Shown here in pieces: positions 8,413 to 16,813 of a stretch of 64,000 nt of DNA (positions are counted from its first letter, which is position 1; the number at the start of each line of letters is the position of its first letter). The translations under genes and the position numbers were made by a program. Source of the DNA: Sphingomonas pituitosa NBRC 102491 (GTDB lineage Bacteria; Pseudomonadota; Alphaproteobacteria; Sphingomonadales; Sphingomonadaceae); NCBI RefSeq assembly GCF_001598435.1, contig NZ_BCYY01000001.1, positions 186,001-250,000 on the forward strand, in the 5' to 3' direction. The notes beneath the pieces are model-generated. The model saw only the letters and a list, made by a program, of their open reading frames with translations, made no database searches and was not told the DNA's origin.

Positions 8413-9672
8413 TCAGAGCGCCTTCATCACCAGGCTGGCATTGGTGCCGCCGAAGCCAAACGAGTTGTTCAGCACGGCCTTCACCTTCCGCTCCTTGGCG
8501 ACGTGCGGCACGAGGTCGACACCCGCGCAATTCTCGCTCGGATTGTCGAGGTTGAGCGTCGGCGGCACGATCTGGTCGCGCAGCGCCAGGATGCAGAAGA
8601 TGCTCTCCACCGCACCGGCGCCGCCGAGCAGATGCCCGATCGCCGACTTGGTCGAGCTCATCGACAGGCTGCCGAGCGCATCACCGAACAGGCGGCGGAC
8701 CGCGCCGAGCTCCAGCTCGTCACCCATCGGCGTCGAGGTGCCGTGCGCGTTGATGTAATCGATGTCTTCAAGCGTGAGGCCCGACTTGCGAACCGCCATC
8801 TGCATCGAACGGAACGCGCCCGAACCCTCGGGGTGCGGCGCGGTCACGTGATAGGCGTCGCCTGACAGGCCATAGCCGACCACTTCGGCATAGATCTTCG
8901 CGCCGCGCGCCTTGGCATGCTCATATTCCTCGAGCACGACCACGCCCGCGCCCTCGCCCATCACGAAGCCGTCGCGGCCCTGGTCCCAGGGGCGGCTCGC
9001 CTTGGTGGGATCGTCGCGGAAGCCGGTGGAAAGCGCGCGCGCCTGGCCGAAGCCGGCGATGCCGATCGGGCAGACGGTGCTTTCCGCACCACCCGCGAGC
9101 ATGATGTCGGCATCGTCCATAGCGATCATCCGCGCGGCGTCGCCGATCGAGTGGGCACCGGTCGAGCAGGCGGTGACCACCGCGTGGTTCGGACCCATCA
9201 GGCCGTACTTGATCGAGACCTGGCCCGAGATCAGGTTGATCAGGCGGCCATGGACGAAGTGCGGCGAAACCCGCTTGGGGCCCTTTTCGGCGAGGACGAG
9301 CGATTCGCTCTCGATGCCCGGCAGGCCGCCGATGCCCGAACCGATCGAGCAGCCGGCGCGGAAACGCATTTCCTCGGGCATGTCGAGCAGGCCGGCATCC
9401 TCGATCGCCTGGCCCGCGGCGTCGATGCCGTAGACGATGAACGGGTCGACCTGGCGCTGGATCTTGTGATCGACGCGCTTGCCCGCATCGAAGCCATATT
9501 CATGGCCGGCAGGCTTCACTTCGCAGGCATAGTTGCTCTGGAAATCCGTCGCATCGAACTTGGTGATCGTGCCCGCGCCGGACTTGCTGGCGAGGATGTT
9601 CTTCCAGGCGGTTTCGACATCGGCCCCCAGCGGGGTGACGAGGCCCAGGCCGGTCACGACTACGCGGCGCAT
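8413..9672 (-). CDS. fabF: Beta-ketoacyl-ACP synthase II
   Basis: A 419-aa condensing enzyme of type II fatty-acid synthesis: it adds malonyl-ACP to acyl-ACP. The catalytic triad is visible as Cys169 in VTACSTGAH, His310 in NAHGTSTPMGD and His347 in SAIGHLLGGAG. The chosen ATG (MRRVVVTGLGLVTP) has GGAGA six bases upstream; an in-frame ATG 25 codons earlier lies in the acpP-fabF spacer and gives a non-family extension. The gene follows acpP across a 136-base gap that contains a terminator-like hairpin, so fabF may be expressed at a lower level than acpP. Confidence 0.96.
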   Translation of the reverse strand: MRRVVVTGLGLVTPLGADVETAWKNILASKSGAGTITKFDATDFQSNYACEVKPAGHEYGFDAGKRVDHKIQRQVDPFIVYGIDAAGQAIEDAGLLDMPEEMRFRAGCSIGSGIGGLPGIESESLVLAEKGPKRVSPHFVHGRLINLISGQVSIKYGLMGPNHAVVTACSTGAHSIGDAARMIAMDDADIMLAGGAESTVCPIGIAGFGQARALSTGFRDDPTKASRPWDQGRDGFVMGEGAGVVVLEEYEHAKARGAKIYAEVVGYGLSGDAYHVTAPHPEGSGAFRSMQMAVRKSGLTLEDIDYINAHGTSTPMGDELELGAVRRLFGDALGSLSMSSTKSAIGHLLGGAGAVESIFCILALRDQIVPPTLNLDNPSENCAGVDLVPHVAKERKVKAVLNNSFGFGGTNASLVMKAL

Positions 9673-9718
9673 GGCAGTTCTCCAGTCAATTTCAGTTCGG
9701 TTCGTTCGTAATACAAAA

Positions 9719-9761
9719 CGGCTCCCCGTCCGCATCGCCAGAGGCACGGGACGGGAAGCCG
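9719..9761 (-). terminator. Intercistronic terminator/attenuator between acpP and fabF
   Basis: On the reverse strand, CGGCTTCCCGTCC pairs with GGACGGGGAGCCG (12 of 13 positions), with a 17-base loop, and is followed at once by TTTT. This is an intrinsic-terminator layout inside the fab operon. It probably ends part of the acpP transcripts, which would favour the abundant acyl carrier protein over fabF and mltG. Confidence 0.6.
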
Positions 9762-9808
9762 CCTAGTCGCAATTCCGGCCCATCTGGGCTGGTATCGCCG
9801 TTCGAGCG

Positions 9809-10057
9809 TCAGCCCTGCTGATGCTCGGAGATGTAGGCAACGGCGTCGCCGACGGTGCTGATCTTCTCCGCGGCGTCGTCCGGGATCTCGACCCCGAACT
9901 CTTCCTCGAAGGCCATCACCAGCTCGACGATGTCGAGGCTGTCCGCGCCGAGGTCATCGGTGAAGCTCGCGGTCGGCACCACGTCCTTGGCGTCGACGCC
10001 CAGATGGTCGACAACGAGCGCCTGCACGCGGGTGGTGATCTCTTCCTGGTTGGCCAT
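9809..10057 (-). CDS. acpP: Acyl carrier protein
   Basis: An 82-aa acidic four-helix protein that carries acyl chains as thioesters. The 4'-phosphopantetheine attachment serine is Ser40 in LGADSLD, and helix II ([17 protein letters not shown]) is typical. The ATG giving [11 protein letters not shown] is chosen; an in-frame ATG 16 codons upstream belongs to the spacer. The product is used by fabD, fabG and fabF around it. A 100-base spacer separates it from the upstream secreted-protein gene and may hold an own promoter, though I see no clear boxes. Confidence 0.97.
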   Translation of the reverse strand: MANQEEITTRVQALVVDHLGVDAKDVVPTASFTDDLGADSLDIVELVMAFEEEFGVEIPDDAAEKISTVGDAVAYISEHQQG

Positions 10058-10157
10058 GGTCCCTGTTTTCCTTTGTGATGGGGCTCTGAATCCGTTTTCC
10101 CGCACCTAGAATGCCGCCGTGGCGGTTGCAAGAGGGAGCCGCAAGGGCCCCGTCCCG

Positions 10158-10691
10158 CTATCGGGAAAAGTCGGCTGAAGCATATTCCAGCGTGTTGAGA
10201 AACGCAAAATATTGCGCAAGCAGTTCCGCATTGGCGCGGGTCTGCTGCGCCTCGTCGGTCACTGCGGCGCGGATCAGGTCCTGCGTCGCCTTGGGGGTCA
10301 GTGGCTTGCGGCGCACCTCTTCCGGCAATGCGGCAAACTGCTGGTCCAGCGCGGCGGGATCGAATCCCTTCGCCTGCACCACCCGCTTGGCGACCGGCAG
10401 GCCGACCGCCGCCAACGCATAGACGCCCGAGGCCGCGGCAGCCGGACCACTCCAGCCACGCTCGTTGGCGCAGGCGGTGGTCGCATCATTGAGACCGCGG
10501 GTGACCGCCGAAGAGTATTTCGGCCGCTCGCCCGGCGTGCCGAGGTTCCGCTCGACATCGGCCGCAAGCTGGGCCTTCACAGCGGCGTCGAGCTTCTGCC
10601 CGACACAACCGATCGTGACGGGATCCGCCGGCGCAGCGAGCGCCGGGGTTGCGGTGGCGAGTGCAAATGCTGCGGCAAGGACCAAACGCAT
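10158..10691 (-). CDS. Secreted protein of unknown function inside the fab cluster
   Basis: A 177-aa protein with a clear signal peptide (residues 1-19, ending ALA before APADP). The mature part is helical and Ala-rich, with two cysteines (IGCVG and TTACANERGW) that could form a disulphide. No domain is recognised. It sits between fabG and acpP on the same strand with a 33-base gap to fabG, so it is probably co-transcribed with fatty-acid genes, where such an insertion is unusual. A function in the envelope would fit the context, but nothing in the sequence shows one. Confidence 0.75.
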   Translation of the reverse strand: MRLVLAAAFALATATPALAAPADPVTIGCVGQKLDAAVKAQLAADVERNLGTPGERPKYSSAVTRGLNDATTACANERGWSGPAAAASGVYALAAVGLPVAKRVVQAKGFDPAALDQQFAALPEEVRRKPLTPKATQDLIRAAVTDEAQQTRANAELLAQYFAFLNTLEYASADFSR

Positions 10692-10724
10692 ATTCTTCCT
10701 ACTCCACGCCCCCGGATTCTCGGC

Positions 10725-11465
10725 TCAGAGCATCGCCATCCCGCCGTTCACGTGCAAGGTCTGGCCCGTCACATAGGCCGCTTCCTTGCTGGCGAGATAG
10801 ACGACCGCCGCGCCGATATCCTCGCCCTCGCCCAGCTTTCCGGCAGGAATACGGCCAAGCAGCGCCTCTTTCTGCGCATCCGGCAGAACGTCCGTCATCG
10901 CCGACCGGATGAAGCCCGGGGCGACGCAGTTGACGGTGATGTTGCGGCTGGCGAGTTCCTGCGCCAGTGCCTTGGACATCCCGACCAGGCCCGCCTTGGA
11001 CGCGGCATAGTTGGCCTGGCCCGGATTGCCGGTGGCGCCGACCACCGAGGTGATCGAGATCATGCGGCCGAAGCGCGCCTTCATCATCGGCTTGGCCGCG
11101 GCGCGCATCAGGCGGAACGCGGCTTCCAGATTGACCTGGATCACCTGCTCCCACTCCTCGTCCTTCATCCGCATCGCAAGGTTGTCGCGGGTGACGCCGG
11201 CATTGTTGACGAGGATGTCGAGCTTGCCGCCCAGCGCTTCCACCGCCTGCGGCACCAGCGCGTCGACCGCTGCGCGATCGGAGAGGTTGCAGGTCAGCGC
11301 GACATGCTCGCCCCCGAGACCGGCGCGGAAGGCTTCCAGCTTCTCGGCATTGGAGCCCGACACCGCGAGCTTCGCGCCCTGTGCCGCGAGCGCCTTGGCG
11401 ATCGCCGAACCGATACCGCCCGAGGCGCCCGTGACGAGCGCAGTCATTCCCGTAAGATCGAACAT
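10725..11465 (-). CDS. fabG: 3-oxoacyl-ACP reductase
   Basis: A 246-aa short-chain dehydrogenase that reduces 3-oxoacyl-ACP with NADPH. It has the TGASGGIG cofactor loop (12-19), NNAG (87-90), catalytic Asn112, Ser140, Tyr153 and Lys157 (NYAASK), and the FabG-typical ending TGQTLHVNGGMAML. Length and motifs fit FabG closely. It follows fabD by 13 bases and starts with MFDLTGMTALVTG. It belongs to the fabD-fabG-(unknown)-acpP-fabF-mltG run. Confidence 0.95.
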   Translation of the reverse strand: MFDLTGMTALVTGASGGIGSAIAKALAAQGAKLAVSGSNAEKLEAFRAGLGGEHVALTCNLSDRAAVDALVPQAVEALGGKLDILVNNAGVTRDNLAMRMKDEEWEQVIQVNLEAAFRLMRAAAKPMMKARFGRMISITSVVGATGNPGQANYAASKAGLVGMSKALAQELASRNITVNCVAPGFIRSAMTDVLPDAQKEALLGRIPAGKLGEGEDIGAAVVYLASKEAAYVTGQTLHVNGGMAML

Positions 11466-11478
11466 TTCCCGTATCTCC

Positions 11479-12414
11479 TCAGAGCGCCTTCACGAGCGCT
11501 TCAATGTCATCCATCGTCACCACGCTGGTCACCGTCGCATCGGGGCTGATCCGCTTGACCATGCCGCCGAGCACCTTGCCGCCCAGCTCGACGAACCCAT
11601 GCACGCCGCCGTCGAACATCGCCGACACCGATTCGCGCCAGCGGACCATGCCGGTCACCTGCTCCACCAGCAGCGTGCGGATCGTTGCCGGGTCCGTGAC
11701 CGGCGCGGCGGTGACGTTGGCATAGATCGGCACCAGCGGCGCCTGGATCGCGACGTCGGCGAGCGCGGCGGCCATCGCGTCCGCCGCGGGCTGCATCAGC
11801 GGGCAGTGGAACGGTGCGGACACCGGCAGCAGCAGCGCGCGCTTCGCACCGTGATCCTTGGCGATCGCCACCGCACGCTCGATGGCGCCGCGTGCGCCGG
11901 AGATCACCACCTGGGTGGGGTCGTTGTCGTTCGCCACGGTGCACACCTCGCCCTCGGCTGCGGCATCGGCGATCGCCTGCGCCTTGACGAGGTCGGCGCC
12001 GAGCAGCGCCGCCATCGCCCCCTCGCCTACCGGCACCGCCGACTGCATCGCGTCGCCGCGCTTGCGGAGCAGCTTCGCCGTGGTGGACAGGTCCAGCGCG
12101 CCCGCGGCGCAGAGCGCCGTATATTCGCCGAGCGAATGGCCTGCGACAAAGTCCGCCTTGTCGGCGAGACGAACGCCGCCTTCCTTCTCGAGCACGCGCA
12201 GCACGGCGATCGCGTTAGCCATGATGGCTGGCTGCGCATTGGCGGTGAGCGTCAGATCGCCCTCCGGGCCCTCGCTCATCAGCTTGAACAGGTGCTGACC
12301 CAGCGCCTCGTCCACCTCCTGGAACACTTCGCGCGCAGCCGCACTCGCTTCGAAAAGCGCCTTGCCCATGCCGACAGCCTGGCTGCCCTGGCCTGGAAAA
12401 ATGAACGCGCGCAT
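11479..12414 (-). CDS. fabD: Malonyl-CoA:ACP transacylase
   Basis: A 311-aa enzyme that moves malonyl from CoA to ACP. FPGQGSQAVGMG (6-17) and the nucleophile elbow AGHSLGEYTA (Ser94) are diagnostic. VSAPFHCPLM carries the catalytic histidine, and GNxxGxP-like and VTGMVRWRESV segments follow. It is the first gene of the reverse-strand fab run. The upstream 280 bases shared with the divergent PEP-CTERM gene must hold its promoter, but I cannot mark the boxes with confidence. Confidence 0.95.
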   Translation of the reverse strand: MRAFIFPGQGSQAVGMGKALFEASAAAREVFQEVDEALGQHLFKLMSEGPEGDLTLTANAQPAIMANAIAVLRVLEKEGGVRLADKADFVAGHSLGEYTALCAAGALDLSTTAKLLRKRGDAMQSAVPVGEGAMAALLGADLVKAQAIADAAAEGEVCTVANDNDPTQVVISGARGAIERAVAIAKDHGAKRALLLPVSAPFHCPLMQPAADAMAAALADVAIQAPLVPIYANVTAAPVTDPATIRTLLVEQVTGMVRWRESVSAMFDGGVHGFVELGGKVLGGMVKRISPDATVTSVVTMDDIEALVKAL

Positions 12415-12598
12415 ACATGTCTCTCCTGCGAAAGCGCCGTGAATGGGCGAGCGCGTTACGGCGAGACATGGCCCCGACGCAAGCCTGCCGCTCGCTATGC
12501 CGGAAACCGGCTCGGCAACGACTGAAATCCATCGCTCAAGTGAAACTTCAGATCCGGCTGAGTTCCTTGCCGCGTCAATATGGAACAGATGACCGCAT

Positions 12599-12627
12599 TT
12601 GACACAGTTAACCTAAACCGTTGTCAT
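12599..12627 (+). promoter_or_regulatory. Possible sigma-70 promoter of the PEP-CTERM gene
   Basis: TTGACA, a 17-base spacer and TGTCAT (4 of 6 to the -10 consensus) lie about 70 bases before the start codon. The exact -35 is unusual in such GC-rich DNA, and the spacer contains the palindrome GTTAAC. Confidence 0.4.
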
Positions 12628-12694
12628 TGTTGAACTTCCCGGCAACTCGTACCTTCCCTTCAAGTCAATTGATCTACGAGTGGGAGGACGTGGG

Positions 12695-13288
12695 ATGAAT
12701 TTGAAGACGATTCTGGCCGGAGCGACCATCATGATGGCGGCGGCACCTTGCACGGCAAATGCCTCCATCATCGTGATCGGAAAGTGCAGCTCGGTCGCGT
12801 CACCGAGCGGCTGCCTGTTCCTGGGAAACATCAACGGCAACGACAATGTGTTCAACTCCAACAGCTACAAGCAGGCGGAGCTGGTGTACAACGTCTACAA
12901 CAATTTCGTGCCGAGCGCCGGTCCGAACATCACGCTCAACTATCTGTTCGACACGAACACGACCGCAGGCCTGATTAACGGTGCCGGGACCGCTTCGGGT
13001 AGCTGGGCGACCCCGGGCTACGTGATCGACTATATGGCGGTGAAGGCGGGCAGCTATTTCACGCTCTACAAGGTCGCCGATCTGAGCAGCGGCAGCTGGA
13101 GCACCTTCGACATCCCGCATGGCAGGAACGCCAAGGACCTGTCGCACATCGTGTTCTTTGGCTCGGAGGCCGCGGCCGGGGTGCCGGAGCCGGCGACCTG
13201 GGGCATGATGATCGCCGGTGTCGGCATGGCGGGCGGCGCATTGCGGCGTCGTCGCGCCCGCCAGCAGGTCCGCTTCGCCACGGCCTGA
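12695..13288 (+). CDS. PEPxxWA-CTERM sorting domain protein
   Basis: A 197-aa exported protein. A signal peptide (ILAGATIMMAAAPCTANAS) is followed by a beta-rich, Asn/Ser-rich body and a C-terminal anchor VPEPATWGMMIAG, hydrophobic helix, then RRRRAR. It is presumed to be an exosortase substrate like the protein near the left edge, although the bodies are not alike. Two cysteine-containing segments (GKCSSVASPSGC) near the N-terminus may pair. GGGAGG lies 7 bases before the chosen ATG; a GTG five codons earlier is less likely. It is transcribed away from fabD and ends at a hairpin before rpsF. Confidence 0.83.
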   Translation: MNLKTILAGATIMMAAAPCTANASIIVIGKCSSVASPSGCLFLGNINGNDNVFNSNSYKQAELVYNVYNNFVPSAGPNITLNYLFDTNTTAGLINGAGTASGSWATPGYVIDYMAVKAGSYFTLYKVADLSSGSWSTFDIPHGRNAKDLSHIVFFGSEAAAGVPEPATWGMMIAGVGMAGGALRRRRARQQVRFATA

Positions 13289-13332
13289 TTGCGCTTGCAT
13301 TCCGCCCCTACCTTGCAGTAAGGGCAACCGAT

Positions 13333-13361
13333 CGGAGCGGAGCAGCAATGCGTCCGCTCCG
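13333..13361 (+). terminator. Hairpin between the PEP-CTERM gene and rpsF
   Basis: CGGAGCGGA pairs with TCCGCTCCG (9 bp, 11-base loop), followed by TTTGCTTT. It reads as an intrinsic terminator of the PEP-CTERM gene. As it is 77 bases before rpsF, it could instead be part of an rpsF leader structure, such as the S6:S18 autoregulatory element known in many bacteria; I cannot confirm that motif. Confidence 0.5.
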
Positions 13362-13438
13362 TTTGCTTTATCGAGACGACAGCCGGAGGGGCGACCGCAT
13401 GGGGCGGCGTCAGCGATCGGCCAACAGGAAGAGAACCT

Positions 13439-13813
13439 ATGGCTCTGTACGAGCATGTGTTCCTTGCGCGCCAGGATTTGGCACAGGCGCAAGTGGACGC
13501 GCTGGCGGAAACCGCCACCAAGATCATCGAAGACAACAACGGCAAGGTCGTCAAGACCGAGACCTGGGGTCTTCGCAGCCTCGCCTATCGCATCGCGAAG
13601 AACCGCAAGGCGCACTACGTGATGCTCGAAATCGACGCGCCGGCCGGCGTGGTCGCCGAGCTCGAGCGCCAGACGCAGATCAACGAAGACGTGATCCGCT
13701 ACATGACCGTCAAGGTTGACGGCCACGAGGCAGGTCCCTCGGTGATGATGCGCAAGGGCGACCGCGAGCGCCGCGGCCGTCGTGACCGCGATGGCAATTT
13801 CGAAGGCGAATAA
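13439..13813 (+). CDS. rpsF: 30S ribosomal protein S6
   Basis: A 124-aa primary ribosomal protein of the small-subunit platform, partner of S18. The start [14 protein letters not shown] and the segments [21 protein letters not shown] and [13 protein letters not shown] are characteristic. The C-terminus is extended by a charged Arg-rich tail ([14 protein letters not shown]) after the conserved core. It is the first gene of rpsF-rpsR-rplI, the standard bacterial order, with 14 and 11 bases between genes. AGGAAGAG precedes the ATG. Confidence 0.97.
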   Translation: MALYEHVFLARQDLAQAQVDALAETATKIIEDNNGKVVKTETWGLRSLAYRIAKNRKAHYVMLEIDAPAGVVAELERQTQINEDVIRYMTVKVDGHEAGPSVMMRKGDRERRGRRDRDGNFEGE

Positions 13814-13827
13814 GGAGCGTATAGACC

Positions 13828-14052
13828 ATGGCACGACCCTTTTTCCGCCGCCGCAAGAGCTGCCCGTTCTCCGCGAAGGACGCCCCCCGGATCGACTATA
13901 AGGACGTCCGGCTGCTGCAGGGCTTCGTCTCCGAGCGCGGCAAGATCGTCCCCTCGCGCATCACTTCGGTGAGCGCGAAGAAGCAGCGCGAGCTGGCCCA
14001 GGCCATCAAGCGCGCCCGTCACCTGGGCCTGCTGCCCTACATCGTCAAGTAA
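13828..14052 (+). CDS. rpsR: 30S ribosomal protein S18
   Basis: A 74-aa basic protein that binds S6 and 16S r[52 protein letters not shown] and [12 protein letters not shown] are textbook S18 blocks. AAGGAGCG precedes the ATG. It is co-transcribed with rpsF and rplI. Confidence 0.97.
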   Translation: MARPFFRRRKSCPFSAKDAPRIDYKDVRLLQGFVSERGKIVPSRITSVSAKKQRELAQAIKRARHLGLLPYIVK

Positions 14053-14063
14053 GGAGCGGATCC

Positions 14064-14657
14064 ATGGAAGTCATTCTGCTGGAGCGCGTCGAGAAGCTCG
14101 GCCACATCGGCGACGTGGTGAAGGTGAAGGACGGCTTTGCCCGTAACTTCCTCCTGCCGCGCAAGAAGGCGCTGCGCGCCAACGAAGCCAACCGCAAGGT
14201 CTTCGAAGCCAATCGCGAGCGCATCGAGTCCGAGAACGCGACCCGTCGCGTCGAGGCCGAGAAGGAATCGAAGACGCTCGAGGGCGTTTCGGTCACCCTG
14301 ATCCGCCAGGCGTCGAACGTCGGCCAGCTGTACGGCTCGGTCGCGGTGCGCGACCTGGTCGACGTGCTGACCGCCGAAGGCCACAAGGTCAACAAGGCGC
14401 AGGTCGTTCTCGACCGTCCGATCAAGGCGATCGGCGTGTACGAAGTCCGCGTCGCGCTGCACCCGGAAGTCGCGGTGACCGTCAAGGTCAACGTCGCACG
14501 TTCGCCGGAAGAAGCCGAGATGCAGGCGCAGGGCGTCGACGTCATGACGGCGATGTTCGAGCGCGAAGAGACCGGCTTCACCGAGGAGTACGATCCCAAC
14601 GCCGAGCCGGGCGAGATCGCGACCGAAGCCCCCGCCGCGGAAGACGCGCAGGGCTGA
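14064..14657 (+). CDS. rplI: 50S ribosomal protein L9 with acidic C-terminal extension
   Basis: A 197-aa protein; typical L9 is near 150 aa. The N-terminal RNA-binding domain (MEVILLERVEKLGHIGDVVKVKDGFARNFLLP), the long connecting helix (residues about 42-75) and the C-terminal domain (to about 150, ending VTVKVNVARS) are complete. Roughly 45 extra residues rich in Glu and Ala follow (YDPNAEPGEIATEAPAAED). Such tails occur in alphaproteobacterial L9. AAGGAGCGG precedes the ATG, and a T-tailed hairpin ends the operon. Confidence 0.96.
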   Translation: MEVILLERVEKLGHIGDVVKVKDGFARNFLLPRKKALRANEANRKVFEANRERIESENATRRVEAEKESKTLEGVSVTLIRQASNVGQLYGSVAVRDLVDVLTAEGHKVNKAQVVLDRPIKAIGVYEVRVALHPEVAVTVKVNVARSPEEAEMQAQGVDVMTAMFEREETGFTEEYDPNAEPGEIATEAPAAEDAQG

Positions 14658-14683
14658 GTCGACCGACTCCGACCAAAAGGCAG

Positions 14684-14719
14684 GGGCCGTACCGAGCGAT
14701 CGGTGCGGCCCTTTTCTTT
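14684..14719 (+). terminator. Intrinsic terminator of rpsF-rpsR-rplI
   Basis: GGGCCGTACCGA pairs with TCGGTGCGGCCC around a GCGA tetraloop (one T-G wobble), followed by TTTTCTTT. It lies 26 bases after the rplI stop. Classic rho-independent layout. Confidence 0.85.
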
Positions 14720-14854
14720 CGTGCGCGAGCAACTGCGCCACACCTGTCCTGAAATCGCCAAACCGGCCTGCCGCCCTGCACCGAAGCCACTGGCATGCGG
14801 AAATACGCAGGCGTACCGCGTGGCACCCCGAATCGGTCGGGACGGAGACCTGTA

Positions 14855-16753
14855 GTGGAGCAGTTGGCGAGCGACGGGGATGTCCCCGCGCATGCGCATG
14901 AAGAGCGGTTCGCCGCGCTGGCGATCGGCGCGATCGGCGTCGTGTTCGGCGACATAGGCACCTCGCCGCTCTATTCGCTCAAGGAAAGCTTCATCGGCCA
15001 CCACCAGCTGGCCCTGGATCCGGCGCACATTTACGGGGTGCTCTCGCTGATCTTCTGGACGATGACCTCGATCGTCACCGTCAAATATGTCGCGCTGATC
15101 CTGCGCGCGGACAATCGCGGCGAAGGCGGCAGCCTGGCGCTGCTGGCGCTGATCACCCGGGTGATGGGCAACACGCGCTGGCGGGTGGCAATCACCATGA
15201 CCGGCGTGATCGCCACGGCGCTCTTCTATGGCGATGCGATCATCACGCCGGCGGTATCGGTGCTGTCCGCGGTCGAGGGACTGACGACCGTCGAGCAGGG
15301 CTTCGCGCCGCTGGTGCTGCCGGTGACGGTCGCTATCCTGGTCGCGCTGTTCGCCATCCAGTCGCGCGGGACGGCGGCAGTCGGCAAGCTGTTCGGGCCG
15401 GTGATGCTGGTCTATTTCGCCGTGATCGCGGTGCTTGGCATCGGCGGGATCGTCGCCGCGCCCGAAATCCTCTGGGCGCTCAATCCCTGGTACGCCCTGA
15501 AATTCTTCCTGCTCGATCCCGGCCTCGCCTTCCTGGCGCTCGGCTCGGTGGTGCTCGCCGTCACCGGCGCGGAGGCGCTCTACGCGGACATGGGCCATTT
15601 CGGGCGCCGCGCGATCATGGTGTCGTGGCTCTACATCGCATTCCCCTGCCTGATGCTCAATTATCTGGGACAGTCGGCGGCGATCCTGCGCAACCCGGCG
15701 ATGATCGAGAACCCGTTCTTCCTGATGGCACCCGAATGGGGCCGCCTGCCGCTTGTCATCCTCGCCACCATGGCGACGGTGATCGCCAGCCAGGCGGTGA
15801 TCTCGGGCGCCTTCTCGGTCTCGCAACAGGCGGTGCAGCTCGGCTTCCTGCCACGCCTGCGCATTCTCCACACCAGCGCCAAGGCGGCGGGGCAGATCTA
15901 TGTTCCGCTGGTCAACTGGGGCCTGCTGGTGATGGTGGTGCTGCTGGCGCTGGGCTTCCGCAGCTCGAGCAACCTCGCCTCGGCCTATGGCATCGCGGTG
16001 ACGGGCACGATGTTCATCACCGCCTGCATGCTGGGCGTGCTGACCTTCGCGGTGTGGAAATGGCATCCGCTGCTCGCAGGCTCCGTCACCGGCATCTTCC
16101 TGCTGATCGACGGCGCCTATTTCGCGTCGAACCTCACCAAGATCCCCGATGGCGGCTGGTTCCCGCTGCTGGTCGCCGCCGTGGCGTTCGTGCTGCTGAC
16201 CACCTGGTCGCGCGGGCGCCGGCTGGTGCTGGCACGGTTGCAGGAAGGCGCGATGCCGATCGCCTTGTTCATCCGCTCCGCCGCGCAGTCGGCAACGCGG
16301 GTGAAGGGCACCGCGGTGTTCCTTACCTCCACGCCGGACAGCATTCCCCCGGCACTGCTCCACAACCTCAAGCACAACAAGGTGCTGCACGAGCGGATCG
16401 TGTTGCTGACCGTCGCGATCGAGCAGGTCCCGCATGTCCGCGGTACCGAATGCACCACGATGGAGCCGCTGGGCGACGGCTTCTTCCGCGTGGTGCTTCA
16501 CTATGGCTTCATGGACGAAGTCGATGTGCCCGCCGCGCTCGCCGCGATCCAGGACTGCGGCGCGCCGTTCCGGCCGATGGAAACGAGCTATTTCCTCGCG
16601 CGGCAGACGCTGCTGCCCTCGTCGCGACCGGGCATGGCGATCTGGCGGGAGAAGCTGTTCGCCTGGATGGTGCGGAATGCCGAAAGCGCGATGGAGTTCT
16701 TCAAGCTTCCCACCAACCGCGTGGTCGAACTGGGCAGCCAGCTGGAAATCTGA
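14855..16753 (+). CDS. kup: KUP-family potassium transporter
   Basis: A protein of about 632 aa. The N-terminal half has 12 hydrophobic segments with the KUP signatures [35 protein letters not shown] and [19 protein letters not shown]. The C-terminal soluble part ([26 protein letters not shown], then [11 protein letters not shown]) is typical too. KUP imports K+ together with H+ and works at low pH or low K+. GTG is taken as the start because GGAG lies 8 bases before it; an in-frame ATG 20 codons upstream (14795) has no ribosome site. The gene follows the ribosomal terminator, so it needs its own promoter. Confidence 0.93.
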   Translation: MEQLASDGDVPAHAHEERFAALAIGAIGVVFGDIGTSPLYSLKESFIGHHQLALDPAHIYGVLSLIFWTMTSIVTVKYVALILRADNRGEGGSLALLALITRVMGNTRWRVAITMTGVIATALFYGDAIITPAVSVLSAVEGLTTVEQGFAPLVLPVTVAILVALFAIQSRGTAAVGKLFGPVMLVYFAVIAVLGIGGIVAAPEILWALNPWYALKFFLLDPGLAFLALGSVVLAVTGAEALYADMGHFGRRAIMVSWLYIAFPCLMLNYLGQSAAILRNPAMIENPFFLMAPEWGRLPLVILATMATVIASQAVISGAFSVSQQAVQLGFLPRLRILHTSAKAAGQIYVPLVNWGLLVMVVLLALGFRSSSNLASAYGIAVTGTMFITACMLGVLTFAVWKWHPLLAGSVTGIFLLIDGAYFASNLTKIPDGGWFPLLVAAVAFVLLTTWSRGRRLVLARLQEGAMPIALFIRSAAQSATRVKGTAVFLTSTPDSIPPALLHNLKHNKVLHERIVLLTVAIEQVPHVRGTECTTMEPLGDGFFRVVLHYGFMDEVDVPAALAAIQDCGAPFRPMETSYFLARQTLLPSSRPGMAIWREKLFAWMVRNAESAMEFFKLPTNRVVELGSQLEI

Positions 16754-16762
16754 GCAAAAAAA

Positions 16763-16793
16763 TGGGGCGGCTTCCGCAAGGAAAGCCGCCCCA
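16763..16793 (-). terminator. Terminator between convergent kup and SulP genes
   Basis: TGGGGCGGCTT pairs with AAGCCGCCCCA around a short loop. On the reverse strand the stem is followed by seven T, so it is a good intrinsic terminator for the SulP gene. For kup on the forward strand there is no T-run, only the shared stem. Confidence 0.75.
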
Positions 16794-16813
16794 GGTCTTC
16801 GGGGTGTGCCCGT

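Noticed and set aside
5640..8555. A 971-codon forward open frame across the carboxypeptidase, mltG and fabF
   Set aside because: Antisense to three genes with strong family motifs; composition Arg/Gly/Ala-rich as expected for a shadow.
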